64,000 bases of DNA from positions 1 through 64,000 of the forward strand of contig JALUYI010000020.1 of assembly GCA_027013095.1 (NCBI GenBank). The letters run 5' to 3'. Positions 9,307 through 18,214 of the stretch are shown here, one piece after another (the stretch's first letter is position 1; each line of letters opens with the position of its first letter). Source of the DNA: Paracoccaceae bacterium (lineage in GTDB: Bacteria; Pseudomonadota; Alphaproteobacteria; Rhodobacterales; Rhodobacteraceae). The notes beneath the pieces are model-generated. The model searched no databases and was not told the origin of the DNA. It saw only the letters and a list, made by a program, of their open reading frames with translations. Both the position numbers and the translations under genes were made by a program.

Positions 9307-10016
9307 AGGGCCTTCTCCGAGATTTCAGCCGCGCTCTGCGCCAGATCGCCGACCCCGCCTTTCGCCATGTTCTGCTCAGGTCTCTGGGCTGGACGTTGGC
9401 CCTTCTGGGGCCGTTCGTTCTGGGTTTTGCCGGCATGATCGGCCTGCTCTCGGGGCTGCTGTCTTGGATCCTGCCGACGCACCTGAGCCTGCCCCTGATC
9501 GGCACCTTTGCCACCGGCGCCGGGGCGCTGTCGGGGTTTGGCTGGAGCGTCCTGCTGTTTCTGACCTCGGTCCTGATGATCCCGGTCGCCGCGGCTTTTG
9601 TCGGCTTTTACCAAGAGGAGATCGCCGCCCGGGTCGAGGCCCAATATTACCCGGCGCTGGCGCCCGCGGCCCCGGTTTCCTTTGCCGACAGCCTATGGGA
9701 CGGCGTGCGGTTTCTAGGCTTCTTTGCGCTAGTCAATATTCTGGGACTGGTGATCTATCTCAGCTCAGCCCTGTTGGCGCCCTATGTTTTCTGGCTGGTC
9801 AACGGCCTGCTGCTGGGGCGGCAGTTCTTTGCGCTGGTTGCGATGCGGCGGGTCGGCCGCAAGCCGGCGATGCAGTTGCTCAGACGCCACTATCTGCAGG
9901 TCTGGCTGGCCGGAGTCCTGCTGGCCGTGCCCATGACCATTCCGATTTTCAACCTGCTGATTCCCATTCTGGGCGTTGCAGTTTACACCCACATGTTCCA
10001 CCGCCTGAGTCCTTGA
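9303..10016 (+). CDS. EI24 domain membrane protein (CysZ-like)
   Basis: A 237-residue inner-membrane protein with several hydrophobic segments and the pattern of the EI24/CysZ family (a QIADPAFRHVLLRSLGWT start, then long helices; GRQFFALVAMRR and a C-terminal VPIFNLLIPILGVA block). E. coli CysZ imports sulfate, but many alphaproteobacterial members have no tested role. The ATG at 9303 overlaps the nitroreductase stop in an ATGA arrangement, implying translational coupling; an ATG at 9291 in the same frame is the alternative start. Confidence 0.85.
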   Translation: MKGLLRDFSRALRQIADPAFRHVLLRSLGWTLALLGPFVLGFAGMIGLLSGLLSWILPTHLSLPLIGTFATGAGALSGFGWSVLLFLTSVLMIPVAAAFVGFYQEEIAARVEAQYYPALAPAAPVSFADSLWDGVRFLGFFALVNILGLVIYLSSALLAPYVFWLVNGLLLGRQFFALVAMRRVGRKPAMQLLRRHYLQVWLAGVLLAVPMTIPIFNLLIPILGVAVYTHMFHRLSP

Positions 10017-10295
10017 TCAGCCGCCTGCGGGCCCGAGACGGTTGAAGAAATCCAGATCCCGAATGGTGATCCCACCCCAAAGGATAACGGCCGCGATCCC
10101 CAACCACAAAAGGATGCTGACAAAGGTCACGATCCATAGGCGGCGCTTGAAACTGGCGTTCGCCGGCGCCGAGGCGGGGGTGCCGGGAACAACGTTCCCG
10201 TCATCCTGCTGGGTGTGGTGCCCGACCTGCAACGAGATCAGCAGCGCCATAAACCAGATGCAGGAAAACAGAATAATTCCGCCAGAAATTGTCAT
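10017..10295 (-). CDS. DUF1467 family small membrane protein
   Basis: A 92-residue protein with two membrane spans (residues about 4-22, ISGGIILFSCIWFMALLISL, and about 57-79), the layout of DUF1467. The start MTISGGII lies 4 bases past the mce stop, so the two genes form one minus-strand unit. In Rhodobacterales a DUF1467 gene commonly follows mce. Its 3' end directly abuts the convergent EI24 gene (stop codons adjacent, 10016/10017). The function is unknown. Confidence 0.85.
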   Translation of the reverse strand: MTISGGIILFSCIWFMALLISLQVGHHTQQDDGNVVPGTPASAPANASFKRRLWIVTFVSILLWLGIAAVILWGGITIRDLDFFNRLGPAGG

Positions 10296-10299
10296 TGGC

Positions 10300-10704
10300 T
10301 CAGGCCTCTTCCAGTTCAATCAGTGTTCCGGTAAAGTCCTTGGGATGCAAGAATAAAACCGGCTTTCCATGGGCCCCGATCCGGGGTTTTCCATCACCCA
10401 GAACACGGGCTCTGGCGCGCTTCAGACGGGCGCTGGCGGCGGTGATATCGGCAACTTCATAGCAGATGTGGTGAACACCTCCGGCCGGATTTCGGGCCAG
10501 AAACCCGGCGATCGGGCTGTCCTTGCCAAGCGGGTGCAACAATTCGATCTTGGTGTTGTCCAGTGTGACAAAAACCACAGTGACGCCATGCTCGGGCTGG
10601 TCTTGGGGAGCCCCGACGGTTGCCCCGAGGACATCCTTGTAAAGTGCCGTGGCCGCGGCGAGGTCGGGCACCGCGATGGCAACATGATTGAGGCGACCGA
10701 TCAT
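10300..10704 (-). CDS. mce: Methylmalonyl-CoA epimerase
   Basis: A 134-residue vicinal-oxygen-chelate enzyme that interconverts (S)- and (R)-methylmalonyl-CoA in propionyl-CoA catabolism. MIGRLNHVAIAVPDL opens the first metal-binding strand (His7), and GGVHHICYEVADI and the C-terminal GTLIELEEA supply the other His and Glu ligands of the Co/Zn site. The length matches the family. The start was placed at the usual MIGRLNH sequence, trimming 21 upstream in-frame codons. It is co-oriented with the DUF1467 gene and divergent from the response regulator. Confidence 0.93.
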   Translation of the reverse strand: MIGRLNHVAIAVPDLAAATALYKDVLGATVGAPQDQPEHGVTVVFVTLDNTKIELLHPLGKDSPIAGFLARNPAGGVHHICYEVADITAASARLKRARARVLGDGKPRIGAHGKPVLFLHPKDFTGTLIELEEA

Positions 10705-10857
10705 GGCATTCTCCGCTGTTGGGCGGCTCTTTCTAGGCGGAACTCGCTGCCTGATGCAATGGGGCAAAAGGACGGCCGCGGCGTTAAGTCATTGTTAGGG
10801 TTGTTCTGACCTAATCAGAGGCGTCACCGAACACGAATCACCAAAAGGGGGCGGATC

Positions 10858-11601
10858 ATGGTCACAACAATTGATGTCGCGGTCGTTGCGCCGCGGCAAA
10901 GCCAGAAAACCCTGCCATTGGCTGGGGTCACGATCCTGCTGGTCGAGGACAGCCGCTATTGCGCCGAGGCCATGCGCCTGTTGTGCCGAAAAAGCGGGGC
11001 CCGCCTGCGACGTGCCGACTGCCAACGCGCGGCCTATCGACATCTGGCGACCTATCGTCCCTCTGTGGTGGTGGTGGATATCGGCTTGCCCGACGGTTGC
11101 GGACTGGACCTTGTGCGCAGTATCCGGGCGCGTGGCAATCGCGCCCGGCCGGTCATTTTGGTCTGCAGCGGCGATGATCCGACCGAGGCACGGGCCGCGG
11201 CGCAAGCGGCTGGCGCAGACGAATTCCTGTCAAAACCGCTGTGCGATCCGGCCCAATTCCAGCGCAAGATGGCGGCGCTGCTGCCAGGGCTGGAGGTGCG
11301 CGATACGCAAAAGCCCATTGCGTTGCATGGCAAGATTGAACCCGACAATCTGGCCGTGGTGGACGATCTGCGAAATATCCGCACCATCCTTCTGGAGGCG
11401 ATAGAAACCCAAAAGCGGGGTCGTGTCGCCTATTGTGCGCAGTTCCTTCTCAGTCTCGCGCAAACCACCGGCAGCCGCGTTCTGGCCGACCTCGGTCATC
11501 GTCTGGCGATATGGTCCCAACTGGAAAGCGCGCCGTTTCAGCGCCTGACTGCCACCGTTCTGGCAATTGGCAGCTATCTGGATACGGCAGTCAAACTGTA
11601 G
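10858..11601 (+). CDS. Response regulator receiver-domain protein with an uncharacterised helical C-terminus
   Basis: A 247-residue protein. Residues about 24-145 form a receiver domain: ILLVEDS supplies the acidic pocket, VVVVDIGLPDG carries the phospho-acceptor Asp, VCSGDDP the Ser/Thr switch position and EFLSKPL the conserved Lys. The remaining 100 residues are mainly helical and show neither a DNA-binding helix-turn-helix nor an enzymatic output motif. They could be a phosphotransfer-like or dimerisation helical bundle. No histidine kinase lies nearby, so it is an orphan regulator. AAAGGGGGCGG upstream is the ribosome-binding site. Confidence 0.85.
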   Translation: MVTTIDVAVVAPRQSQKTLPLAGVTILLVEDSRYCAEAMRLLCRKSGARLRRADCQRAAYRHLATYRPSVVVVDIGLPDGCGLDLVRSIRARGNRARPVILVCSGDDPTEARAAAQAAGADEFLSKPLCDPAQFQRKMAALLPGLEVRDTQKPIALHGKIEPDNLAVVDDLRNIRTILLEAIETQKRGRVAYCAQFLLSLAQTTGSRVLADLGHRLAIWSQLESAPFQRLTATVLAIGSYLDTAVKL

Positions 11602-11629
11602 GTTTACGCCCCGGTACGGCGCACTTTAA

Positions 11630-14257
11630 TTAACTGTCGTCTTTTGCCGCGACCTTCTTTTTGGCGGTCTTCTTTTTTGCGCTCGCCTTCTTCTTTACGG
11701 TCTTTTTTGTTGCGGTTTTCCTGGTCGTCGCTTTTTTCTTTCCGCCCTTTGCCGCCGCCTTGGCCGCGATCAGTTCAACCGCCATCTCCATCGTGACCGC
11801 TTCGGGGTCGATGTCCCTGGGCAGGGTCGCGTTGATTTTTTCCCACTTTACATAAGGACCATAGCGGCCCGGCATCACATTTACCGCACCGCCATCCTCG
11901 GGATGTTCCCCCAGTTCCTTGATCGGTTTTGCCGCGGCACCGCGTCCCCCTCGCGCCGCTTTTTGTGCTAATAGCTCAACGGCACGGTTCATGCCGATGG
12001 TCAGTACCTCGGCCGGATCCTTGATATTGGCATAGATCTTTTTCGCTTTTCCGTCCGAATCCGTTGTCGTGTGCATGACATAGGGGCCAAAACGCCCAAT
12101 GCTGGCCTCGACGGGCCCACCCTCGGGGTGCTCGCCAATCAAGCGAGGCAGGCTGAGCAGATCCAGTGCCTTTTGCAGATCCACATCGGCAAGATCCATT
12201 CCCTTGGGAATGGATGAGCGTTTCGGTTTCGGGTTTTCTTCGCTGGCCTCGCCAAGCTGCACATAGGGCCCGTAGCGTCCCGAGCGCAGCGAGACCGGCA
12301 GACCGTTTTCGTCATGTCCCAGCAGCTTGCCGTCTGGTCCGGCGATGTCGCCGGCCTCGGCCTCACCCGAAAGCGGGCGGGTATAGCGACAGTCCGGGTA
12401 GTTTGAGCAGCCGATAAACGCCCCGCCCGAGCGCGCAGTGCGCAACGACAGCCGCCCGTTGCCGCAGACCTTGCAAATCCGCGGGTCCGAGCCGTCCTCG
12501 GTCGCCGGAAAAAGATGAGGCTCAAGATATTCATTTATTTTTTCAAGAACTTCGGTAATTCTGAGATCCGCGGTCTCGGCAATTGCAGCAGAAAAATCGC
12601 GCCAGAATCTGCCGAGGACCTCCTTGTAATCCTCGCGCCCTCCCGAGATGTCATCCAGTTCTTCCTCAAGCTGGGCAGTAAAATTATACCCGACATATTT
12701 GCGAAAATAGCTTTCGAGGAATGCTGTCACCAGCCGACCCTTGTCCTCTGGTATTAGGCGGCCTTTTTCCTTGCGCACGTATTCGCGGTCCTGAATTGTG
12801 GTGACAACGCTGGCATAGGTCGAGGGCCGGCCGATGCCAAGCTCTTCCATGCGTTTGACCAGTGTCGCTTCGGTGTAACGCGGCGGCGGCTGGGTGAAAT
12901 GCTGTTCGGGGGTCACGTTCTTCTTGGCGATGGCGTCGCCTTGGGACAATTGTGGCAGGCGTCGATCGTCGTCATGGGCGTCGGTGTCGTCTTGGCCCTC
13001 TTCATAAACCTTAAGAAATCCGTCAAACAAAACGACCTGCCCGGTCGCACGCAGCACCACCTCGCCATCGACGGCGCCAATGTCGGCGGTCGTGCGCTCC
13101 AACTGGGCGGCGGCCATCTGGCTGGCAAGGGTGCGTTTCCATATTAGGTCGTATAGCTTGCGCTGGTCCGCCTCGATTCGTGCCAGTTGCGAGGTATCGC
13201 GGGACATGTCTGTGGGGCGGATACATTCGTGTGCTTCCTGGGCGTTTTTGGCCTTGTTCTTGTAGGTGCGCGGTGATTTGGGCACATAGGATTCGCCGTA
13301 ACGGGCCGCAATCGTTTCGCGCGCGGCGGCCACCGCTTCGGGGGCCATGTCGATGCCGTCGGTCCGCATATAGGTGATATAGCCGGCCTCATAGAGGCGC
13401 TGGGCGGTGCTCATCGTCTGGCGCGCACCAAAGCCGAATTTGCGGCTGGCCTCCTGTTGCAGGGTCGAGGTCATGAACGGGGCCGAGGGGTTGCGGTTGG
13501 CGGGCTTGGCCTCAAGCGACAGGACGCTGAGGTCGCGCGACTGCACCGCATGCGCGGCCAGTTCGGCGGCCTCGCGGCTGGCCAGATCGAATTTTTCCAG
13601 TTTCTTGCCGCCAAGGACCGTCAGGCGCGCCTCGAAATCCTGACCGCGGGGGGTCGTCAGCACGGCCTTGACGCTCCAGTATTCGCGGGATTTGAAGGAC
13701 TCGATCTCCATTTCCCGCTGGACGATTAGGCGCAGACAGACCGATTGCACCCGTCCGGCCGATTTCGCGCCCGGCAGTTTTCGCCATAGAACCGGCGATA
13801 GGTTGAAGCCAACCAGATAATCCAGCGCCCGCCGGGCGAGATAGGCGTGGACCAGCTCCATATCGACATCGCGCGGTGTTTTCATCGCTTCGGTGACCGC
13901 GGATTTGGTGATGGCGTTGAAAACGACGCGGGCAACCGGGGTGTCCTTTTTGATGGCACGACGTTTTTTCAGCGTCTCTTCGAGATGCCAGGAGATCGCT
14001 TCGCCCTCGCGGTCCGGGTCGGTTGCCAGAATCAAGTCGTTGTCATCCTTCAGCGCGTCGACAATGGCCCGGATGTGTTTTTGTGACTGGCTGGCTACCT
14101 CCCATTTCATCGCAAAATCATGTTCGGGATCGACCGAACCATCCTTGGGCGGCAGGTCACGGACATGTCCGTAGGAGGCCAGAACCGTGTAGTTGTCGCC
14201 AAGATATTTATTGATGGTCTTAGCCTTGGCGGGAGATTCGACAACGACGACTGGCAT
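11630..14257 (-). CDS. topA: DNA topoisomerase I
   Basis: A type IA topoisomerase of 875 residues that relaxes negatively supercoiled DNA. It starts MPVVVVESPAKAKTINKYLG (Toprim domain) and has ATDPDREGEAISWH, which binds Mg2+, and the catalytic Tyr in ITYMRTDGIDM. Zinc-ribbon cysteines lie around CKVCGNGRLS and IGCSNYPDC, followed by repeated C-terminal domains of the type GRYGPYVQLG/GRFGPYVMH. The last 40 residues are very rich in Lys, Ala and Thr, a basic DNA-binding tail. Twenty extra in-frame codons upstream were not used, because MPVVVVES is the normal family start. dprA lies just upstream in the same direction, as in many alphaproteobacteria. Confidence 0.98.
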   Translation of the reverse strand: MPVVVVESPAKAKTINKYLGDNYTVLASYGHVRDLPPKDGSVDPEHDFAMKWEVASQSQKHIRAIVDALKDDNDLILATDPDREGEAISWHLEETLKKRRAIKKDTPVARVVFNAITKSAVTEAMKTPRDVDMELVHAYLARRALDYLVGFNLSPVLWRKLPGAKSAGRVQSVCLRLIVQREMEIESFKSREYWSVKAVLTTPRGQDFEARLTVLGGKKLEKFDLASREAAELAAHAVQSRDLSVLSLEAKPANRNPSAPFMTSTLQQEASRKFGFGARQTMSTAQRLYEAGYITYMRTDGIDMAPEAVAAARETIAARYGESYVPKSPRTYKNKAKNAQEAHECIRPTDMSRDTSQLARIEADQRKLYDLIWKRTLASQMAAAQLERTTADIGAVDGEVVLRATGQVVLFDGFLKVYEEGQDDTDAHDDDRRLPQLSQGDAIAKKNVTPEQHFTQPPPRYTEATLVKRMEELGIGRPSTYASVVTTIQDREYVRKEKGRLIPEDKGRLVTAFLESYFRKYVGYNFTAQLEEELDDISGGREDYKEVLGRFWRDFSAAIAETADLRITEVLEKINEYLEPHLFPATEDGSDPRICKVCGNGRLSLRTARSGGAFIGCSNYPDCRYTRPLSGEAEAGDIAGPDGKLLGHDENGLPVSLRSGRYGPYVQLGEASEENPKPKRSSIPKGMDLADVDLQKALDLLSLPRLIGEHPEGGPVEASIGRFGPYVMHTTTDSDGKAKKIYANIKDPAEVLTIGMNRAVELLAQKAARGGRGAAAKPIKELGEHPEDGGAVNVMPGRYGPYVKWEKINATLPRDIDPEAVTMEMAVELIAAKAAAKGGKKKATTRKTATKKTVKKKASAKKKTAKKKVAAKDDS

Positions 14258-14387
14258 GGAGATTCCTGAGCTGACAAATGGCGGTGGTCTGTGGGCGCGG
14301 AACATGGGTCGCCGCATGGGGGCTTGTCAATGGCTTAGTTTTTTCACCGATGCCCCGTGGCCATTTCGTCGGGTTTAGGCCCTGCGT

Positions 14388-15554
14388 TCAGGGTGCGTGC
14401 GGGACCCGGGCAAGCAGGCCACCGCTCTGGCGTTCGACCTTGCCGGCAAGCTCGAGTTCGACGAGATGAGGAGCAACCGAACGGGCCGACGCATCGAGGT
14501 CCCGGATCAACTGGTCCTCGGCAATCGGTGTTGTGCCCAGTCGCGAAAGAATCCTGCGGCCAAGGTCCAGCGCCTCCGAGATACTGGCCCTTGGCGGTGG
14601 TTCTGCCGTCCGTGTGGTCCGCGGATATGTTGCCGGGGGTATTGACAGCGGCGGCTGTTTGGTTGTGGGTTCCGGTCGACCGATTACCTCAAGAATGTCG
14701 GCCGCATTGCGAATGAGGGTCGCCCCGTCCCGGATCAGCATGTTGCAGCCGGCGGCACGGGCGTCCATTGGGTGGCCGGGCACCGCCATCACCTCGCGCC
14801 CCTGATCCAAGGCGTCCCGTGCGGTGATCATGCTGCCGGATTTTGCCGCCGCCTCGACAACCACGACGGCACGGCTGAGGCCGGCGATGATCCGGTTGCG
14901 ACGGGGAAACAGCCGCGCCTGCGCGGCCTGCTGCGGCGGCTGTTCGCTGAGCAACAGGCCGTTTTCCGCAATCTCCCGGGCCAGCCCCTGATTTTCCGGC
15001 GGATAAATCCGGGCCAGCCCGCCGGCCAGAACCGCGATCGTGCCGCTGGCAAGGGCACCGTTGTGGGCCGCGGTGTCGATGCCGCGCGCCAGTCCCGAGG
15101 CGACGACCAGGCTAGCGCCCCCAAGGCCGCTGGCAAGCGCGCGCGCCATGCGGATGCCAAGGCTCGAGGCATTGCGTGCCCCGACGAGGGCAACGGTGGG
15201 GCGTGCCAGCACGCCGATCTGTCCGTGCGCCCAGAGAAGCGGCGGTGGATCGCCGATATGGGTCAGTGGTTCGGGGTAGTCGGCCATGCCGATGCAGATC
15301 AGCCGCGCCCCGATCTTCAGGCCGCTTTCATATTCCCGAACGGCGCGCTGGGCGGGGCAGGGGGCATAGTTTTTGACCCCCGCCTTTGCAGCAATTTCCG
15401 GCAGGGCGGCCAGTGCCGCGGGCGCGCTGCCGTGTTCCTCCAGCAGGCGCAGGTAGGTCGCCGGTCCGACCCGGGGCGAGCGGATCAGGCGTAGGCAATC
15501 AAGGATATCCTCCACGCCCTGCGGGGGAGGGGGTACGGGCAGCTTGGCAGTCAT
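14388..15554 (-). CDS. dprA: DNA-processing protein DprA
   Basis: A 388-residue DprA/Smf protein, which loads RecA on incoming single-stranded DNA during transformation. It has an N-terminal SAM-like region (DILDCLRLIRSPRVGPATY), a Rossmann-fold core with ALVGARNASSLG, ASGLARGIDTAAH and the conserved FPRRNRIIAGLS, and a C-terminal winged-helix domain (from about residue 325, ISEALDLGRRILSRLG). It sits 130 bases upstream of topA on the same strand, a frequent pairing. Natural competence cannot be inferred from this gene alone, since non-competent species also keep it. Confidence 0.95.
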   Translation of the reverse strand: MTAKLPVPPPPQGVEDILDCLRLIRSPRVGPATYLRLLEEHGSAPAALAALPEIAAKAGVKNYAPCPAQRAVREYESGLKIGARLICIGMADYPEPLTHIGDPPPLLWAHGQIGVLARPTVALVGARNASSLGIRMARALASGLGGASLVVASGLARGIDTAAHNGALASGTIAVLAGGLARIYPPENQGLAREIAENGLLLSEQPPQQAAQARLFPRRNRIIAGLSRAVVVVEAAAKSGSMITARDALDQGREVMAVPGHPMDARAAGCNMLIRDGATLIRNAADILEVIGRPEPTTKQPPLSIPPATYPRTTRTAEPPPRASISEALDLGRRILSRLGTTPIAEDQLIRDLDASARSVAPHLVELELAGKVERQSGGLLARVPHAP

Positions 15555-15642
15555 GGCCTCAGCATGGGCCGATTCGGGTTAACCAATCCTGAATCCAATC
15601 CTGAATCCGGGCCGCTGTGTCGTGGTACCGTCTGTCCTGCTC

Positions 15643-17073
15643 CTATCCTGCCTCGCTGCCGCCGACGGTCAGGCCGCCGATCAGGACCGTTGGTTGCCCG
15701 ACCCCGACCGGCACCCATTGCCCGCCTTTTCCGCAGTTTCCCATGCCCGGGTCCAGCGCCATGTCATTGCCGAGGGCGCGGATCTTTTTCAGCGCCGTGG
15801 CGCCGTCGCCGATCAGGGTTGCGCCCTTGACCGGGGCCTCGATTCTGCCGTTTCTCACCCGGTAGGCCTCGGTGCAGGAAAACACAAATTTGCCGTTGGT
15901 GATGTCCACCTGACCGCCGCCAAAGCCGACCGCGTGGATGCCGTCCTTGATCTCAGCCACCAGCGCTGCGGGGTCGGCGTCTCCGCCCAGCATATAAGTG
16001 TTGGTCATGCGTGGCATCGGCGCGTGGGCATAGCTTTCGCGCCGACCGTTGCCGGTGGGTTCGACCCCCATCAGGCGAGCGTTCTGGCGATCCTGCATAT
16101 AGCCGACCAGAATGCCGTCCTCGATCAGGGTGGTCTTATGGCTGGGGGTGCCTTCATCGTCAAAGCTGAGCGAGCCGCGCCGCCCAGGGATGGTGCCGTC
16201 ATCCAGCACCGTGACCCCTCTGGCCGCCACGCGCTGGCCCATCAGCCCGGCAAAGGCCGAGGTTTTCTTGCGGTTGAAATCCCCCTCCAGCCCGTGGCCA
16301 ATAGCCTCGTGGAGCAGAATTCCCGGCCACCCCGGACCCAGCGCCACGTCCATCGCGCCGGCCGGGGCGGGTATCGCCCTGAGGTTAACCAGAGCGATAC
16401 GCAGGGCCTCATCGGCGGTGGCGGTCCATGAGACGGGGTCAAGCAGACCGGTCAGGGCCGTGCGTCCACCACCCCCGGCGCTGCCGCTTTCGCGCCGGCC
16501 GTCCTGTTCGACGATGACCGACACGTTCAGCCGGGTCATCGGGCGCACGTCGCTGAAAAGCGTGCCTTCGGGGCGCAGGATGAACACCTCCTGCACCGAG
16601 GCGGCGATGGTGGCCGAGACCTGCACGACGCGGCGATCTGCGGCGCGCAGATGGGCGTCGATTGCGCGCAGGGTCTCCAGCTTGACCGGGAATTCGGCGT
16701 CCTGCATCGGGTTGATCTCGTCATAAAGCCGCCGGTTTGACTTTTGCGGTGCTATCGCCAGTTTGCCGCCCCCGGCCTCGATTGCCAGCCGGGCGGTCCG
16801 GGCGGCGCGCTGCAGGGCGGGCGCGGAAATCTCGGTCGCGTGGGCATAGCCGGTGGTCGCTCCCCGGACCGCGCGCAGGCCAAAGCCTTGCGATGCGTCA
16901 TAGCTGGCGGTTTTGAGGCGGCCATCGTCGAAAACCAGCGCTTCTGAGCGCCGTCGTTCGAGAAACAGCTCGCCATCATTCGCCCCTGCAAGGGCGCCAT
17001 TCAGGATTTTCTGCGCCTGATCCCGGTCCAGCGCGGATTGAAACGGGTCAAATCGTCCCTCGTCTATAGTCAT
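15643..17073 (-). CDS. tldD: Metalloprotease TldD
   Basis: A 476-residue subunit of the TldD/TldE zinc protease (PmbA/TldD family), which degrades unfolded peptides and matures some microcins and RiPP peptides. The zinc motif HEAIGHGLEGDF (HExxxH) is present, followed by the conserved GRRGSLSFDDEGTPS and the C-terminal KGATLIGDG and DPGMGNCGKGGQ blocks. The length is normal. The start MTIDEGRFD at 17073 excludes 54 upstream codons that run into the ctaC leader. The tldE/pmbA partner is not in this window. Confidence 0.96.
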   Translation of the reverse strand: MTIDEGRFDPFQSALDRDQAQKILNGALAGANDGELFLERRRSEALVFDDGRLKTASYDASQGFGLRAVRGATTGYAHATEISAPALQRAARTARLAIEAGGGKLAIAPQKSNRRLYDEINPMQDAEFPVKLETLRAIDAHLRAADRRVVQVSATIAASVQEVFILRPEGTLFSDVRPMTRLNVSVIVEQDGRRESGSAGGGGRTALTGLLDPVSWTATADEALRIALVNLRAIPAPAGAMDVALGPGWPGILLHEAIGHGLEGDFNRKKTSAFAGLMGQRVAARGVTVLDDGTIPGRRGSLSFDDEGTPSHKTTLIEDGILVGYMQDRQNARLMGVEPTGNGRRESYAHAPMPRMTNTYMLGGDADPAALVAEIKDGIHAVGFGGGQVDITNGKFVFSCTEAYRVRNGRIEAPVKGATLIGDGATALKKIRALGNDMALDPGMGNCGKGGQWVPVGVGQPTVLIGGLTVGGSEAG

Positions 17074-17195
17074 TTTCCCGTTTCCTTCGTGTCGGGGGTG
17101 AAAAATCACCGGTGAAGCGGCTGAATGCCGCAAATGGAAAACTTGTCCTTTCGCCCGTATTATGGTTTCACAGGGCAAAGAAACAACTGGGGATT

Positions 17196-17223
17196 CCCTA
17201 TTTCCAAAAATAGGGGGGCCCCC
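17196..17223 (+). other. Structured leader upstream of ctaC
   Basis: CCCTATTT (17196-17203) and AAATAGGG (17208-17215) form an 8-bp stem with a four-base loop, overlapping at its end with the palindrome GGGGGCCCCC (17214-17223). The structures lie 43-70 bases upstream of the ctaC start and so probably sit in its mRNA leader. A role in mRNA stability or control is possible but unproven. Confidence 0.4.
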
Positions 17224-17265
17224 AATCGGCGGCAAGGCTGCCCAAATAAAACGGGAAGAAAACGT

Positions 17266-18141
17266 ATGCGCATCGGGAAATCACTCGTTGGAATCGGCAC
17301 GGCATTGACAGGGATGTCCCTGGGGGCCGCAGTGTGGGCGCAAGACGCGCTGGGAGACAGCGTCAAGGGGCTGCCGGTGATCGGCAAGCCGACGGACGGG
17401 GCGATGGGCTTTCCTCCGGCGGCGACCGAGGTGGCGCGTGACGTGCACTGGCTGGACGGCATGATCATGTGGATCATCAGCTCCATCACGGTCTTTGTCG
17501 TGGTGCTCCTTCTGGTCGTGCTGGTTCGCTTTAACCAGCGCGCCAACAAGACGCCGGCGACCTTTACCCACAACTCGGTGGTCGAGGTGGTCTGGACGCT
17601 GGGTCCGATTGTCATTCTGATCTTTATTGGCGCCTTCTCGTTGCCGATCCTGTTCAAGCAGCTGGAAATTCCCAAGGCGGATATTTCCATCAACGTGACC
17701 GGCAACCAGTGGTACTGGTCCTACGAATACCCAAAGAACAACATCGCCTTTGACAGCTTTCTGCTGGACAAGGCGGACCTGAAGGACGCCGGCTATTCGC
17801 AAGATGAATACCTGCTGGCAGTGGATGCCCCACTGGTGGTGCCGGTTAACAAGACGGTGGTCTTGACGATCACCGGCTCGGATGTGATCCACTCCTGGGC
17901 GGTCCCCTCGTTCGGTGTCAAGCTGGATGCTGTGCCGGGGCGCAAGCAGAAAACCTGGTTCAAGGCGGAAAAGGAAGGCGTCTATTTTGGTCAGTGTTCC
18001 GAGCTGTGCGGCAAGAACCACGCCTATATGCCGATCACGGTCAAGGTGGTCTCGCAAGCGGTTTACGACAAGTGGCTAAAAGCGGCGATCAAGGAATATG
18101 CGGGCGATCCGCAGCCCCTGAACGTGGCTTCGAGCAACTGA
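17266..18141 (+). CDS. ctaC: Cytochrome c oxidase subunit II (aa3 type)
   Basis: Subunit II of the aa3 heme-copper oxidase, 291 residues, which takes electrons from cytochrome c through the binuclear CuA centre. An N-terminal export signal (MRIGKSLVGIGTALTG...AWAQ) is followed by two membrane helices (about residues 67-90 and 110-130) and a periplasmic cupredoxin domain. The CuA ligands are seen in VIHSWAVPSFGVK and GQCSELCGKNHAYMPI (two Cys, His, Met, Glu). The start at 17266 follows GGGAAGAAAA. It heads the unit ctaC-ctaB-small protein-ctaE-surf1; subunit I (ctaD) is encoded about 41 kb away. Confidence 0.97.
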   Translation: MRIGKSLVGIGTALTGMSLGAAVWAQDALGDSVKGLPVIGKPTDGAMGFPPAATEVARDVHWLDGMIMWIISSITVFVVVLLLVVLVRFNQRANKTPATFTHNSVVEVVWTLGPIVILIFIGAFSLPILFKQLEIPKADISINVTGNQWYWSYEYPKNNIAFDSFLLDKADLKDAGYSQDEYLLAVDAPLVVPVNKTVVLTITGSDVIHSWAVPSFGVKLDAVPGRKQKTWFKAEKEGVYFGQCSELCGKNHAYMPITVKVVSQAVYDKWLKAAIKEYAGDPQPLNVASSN

Positions 18142-18214
18142 CAGATGAGCCAACGCAGCACCCCCGCGACCGGTTTTGCCGCCGGGCTTGCGCCGCTATG
18201 AACCGGGTAGAGCC

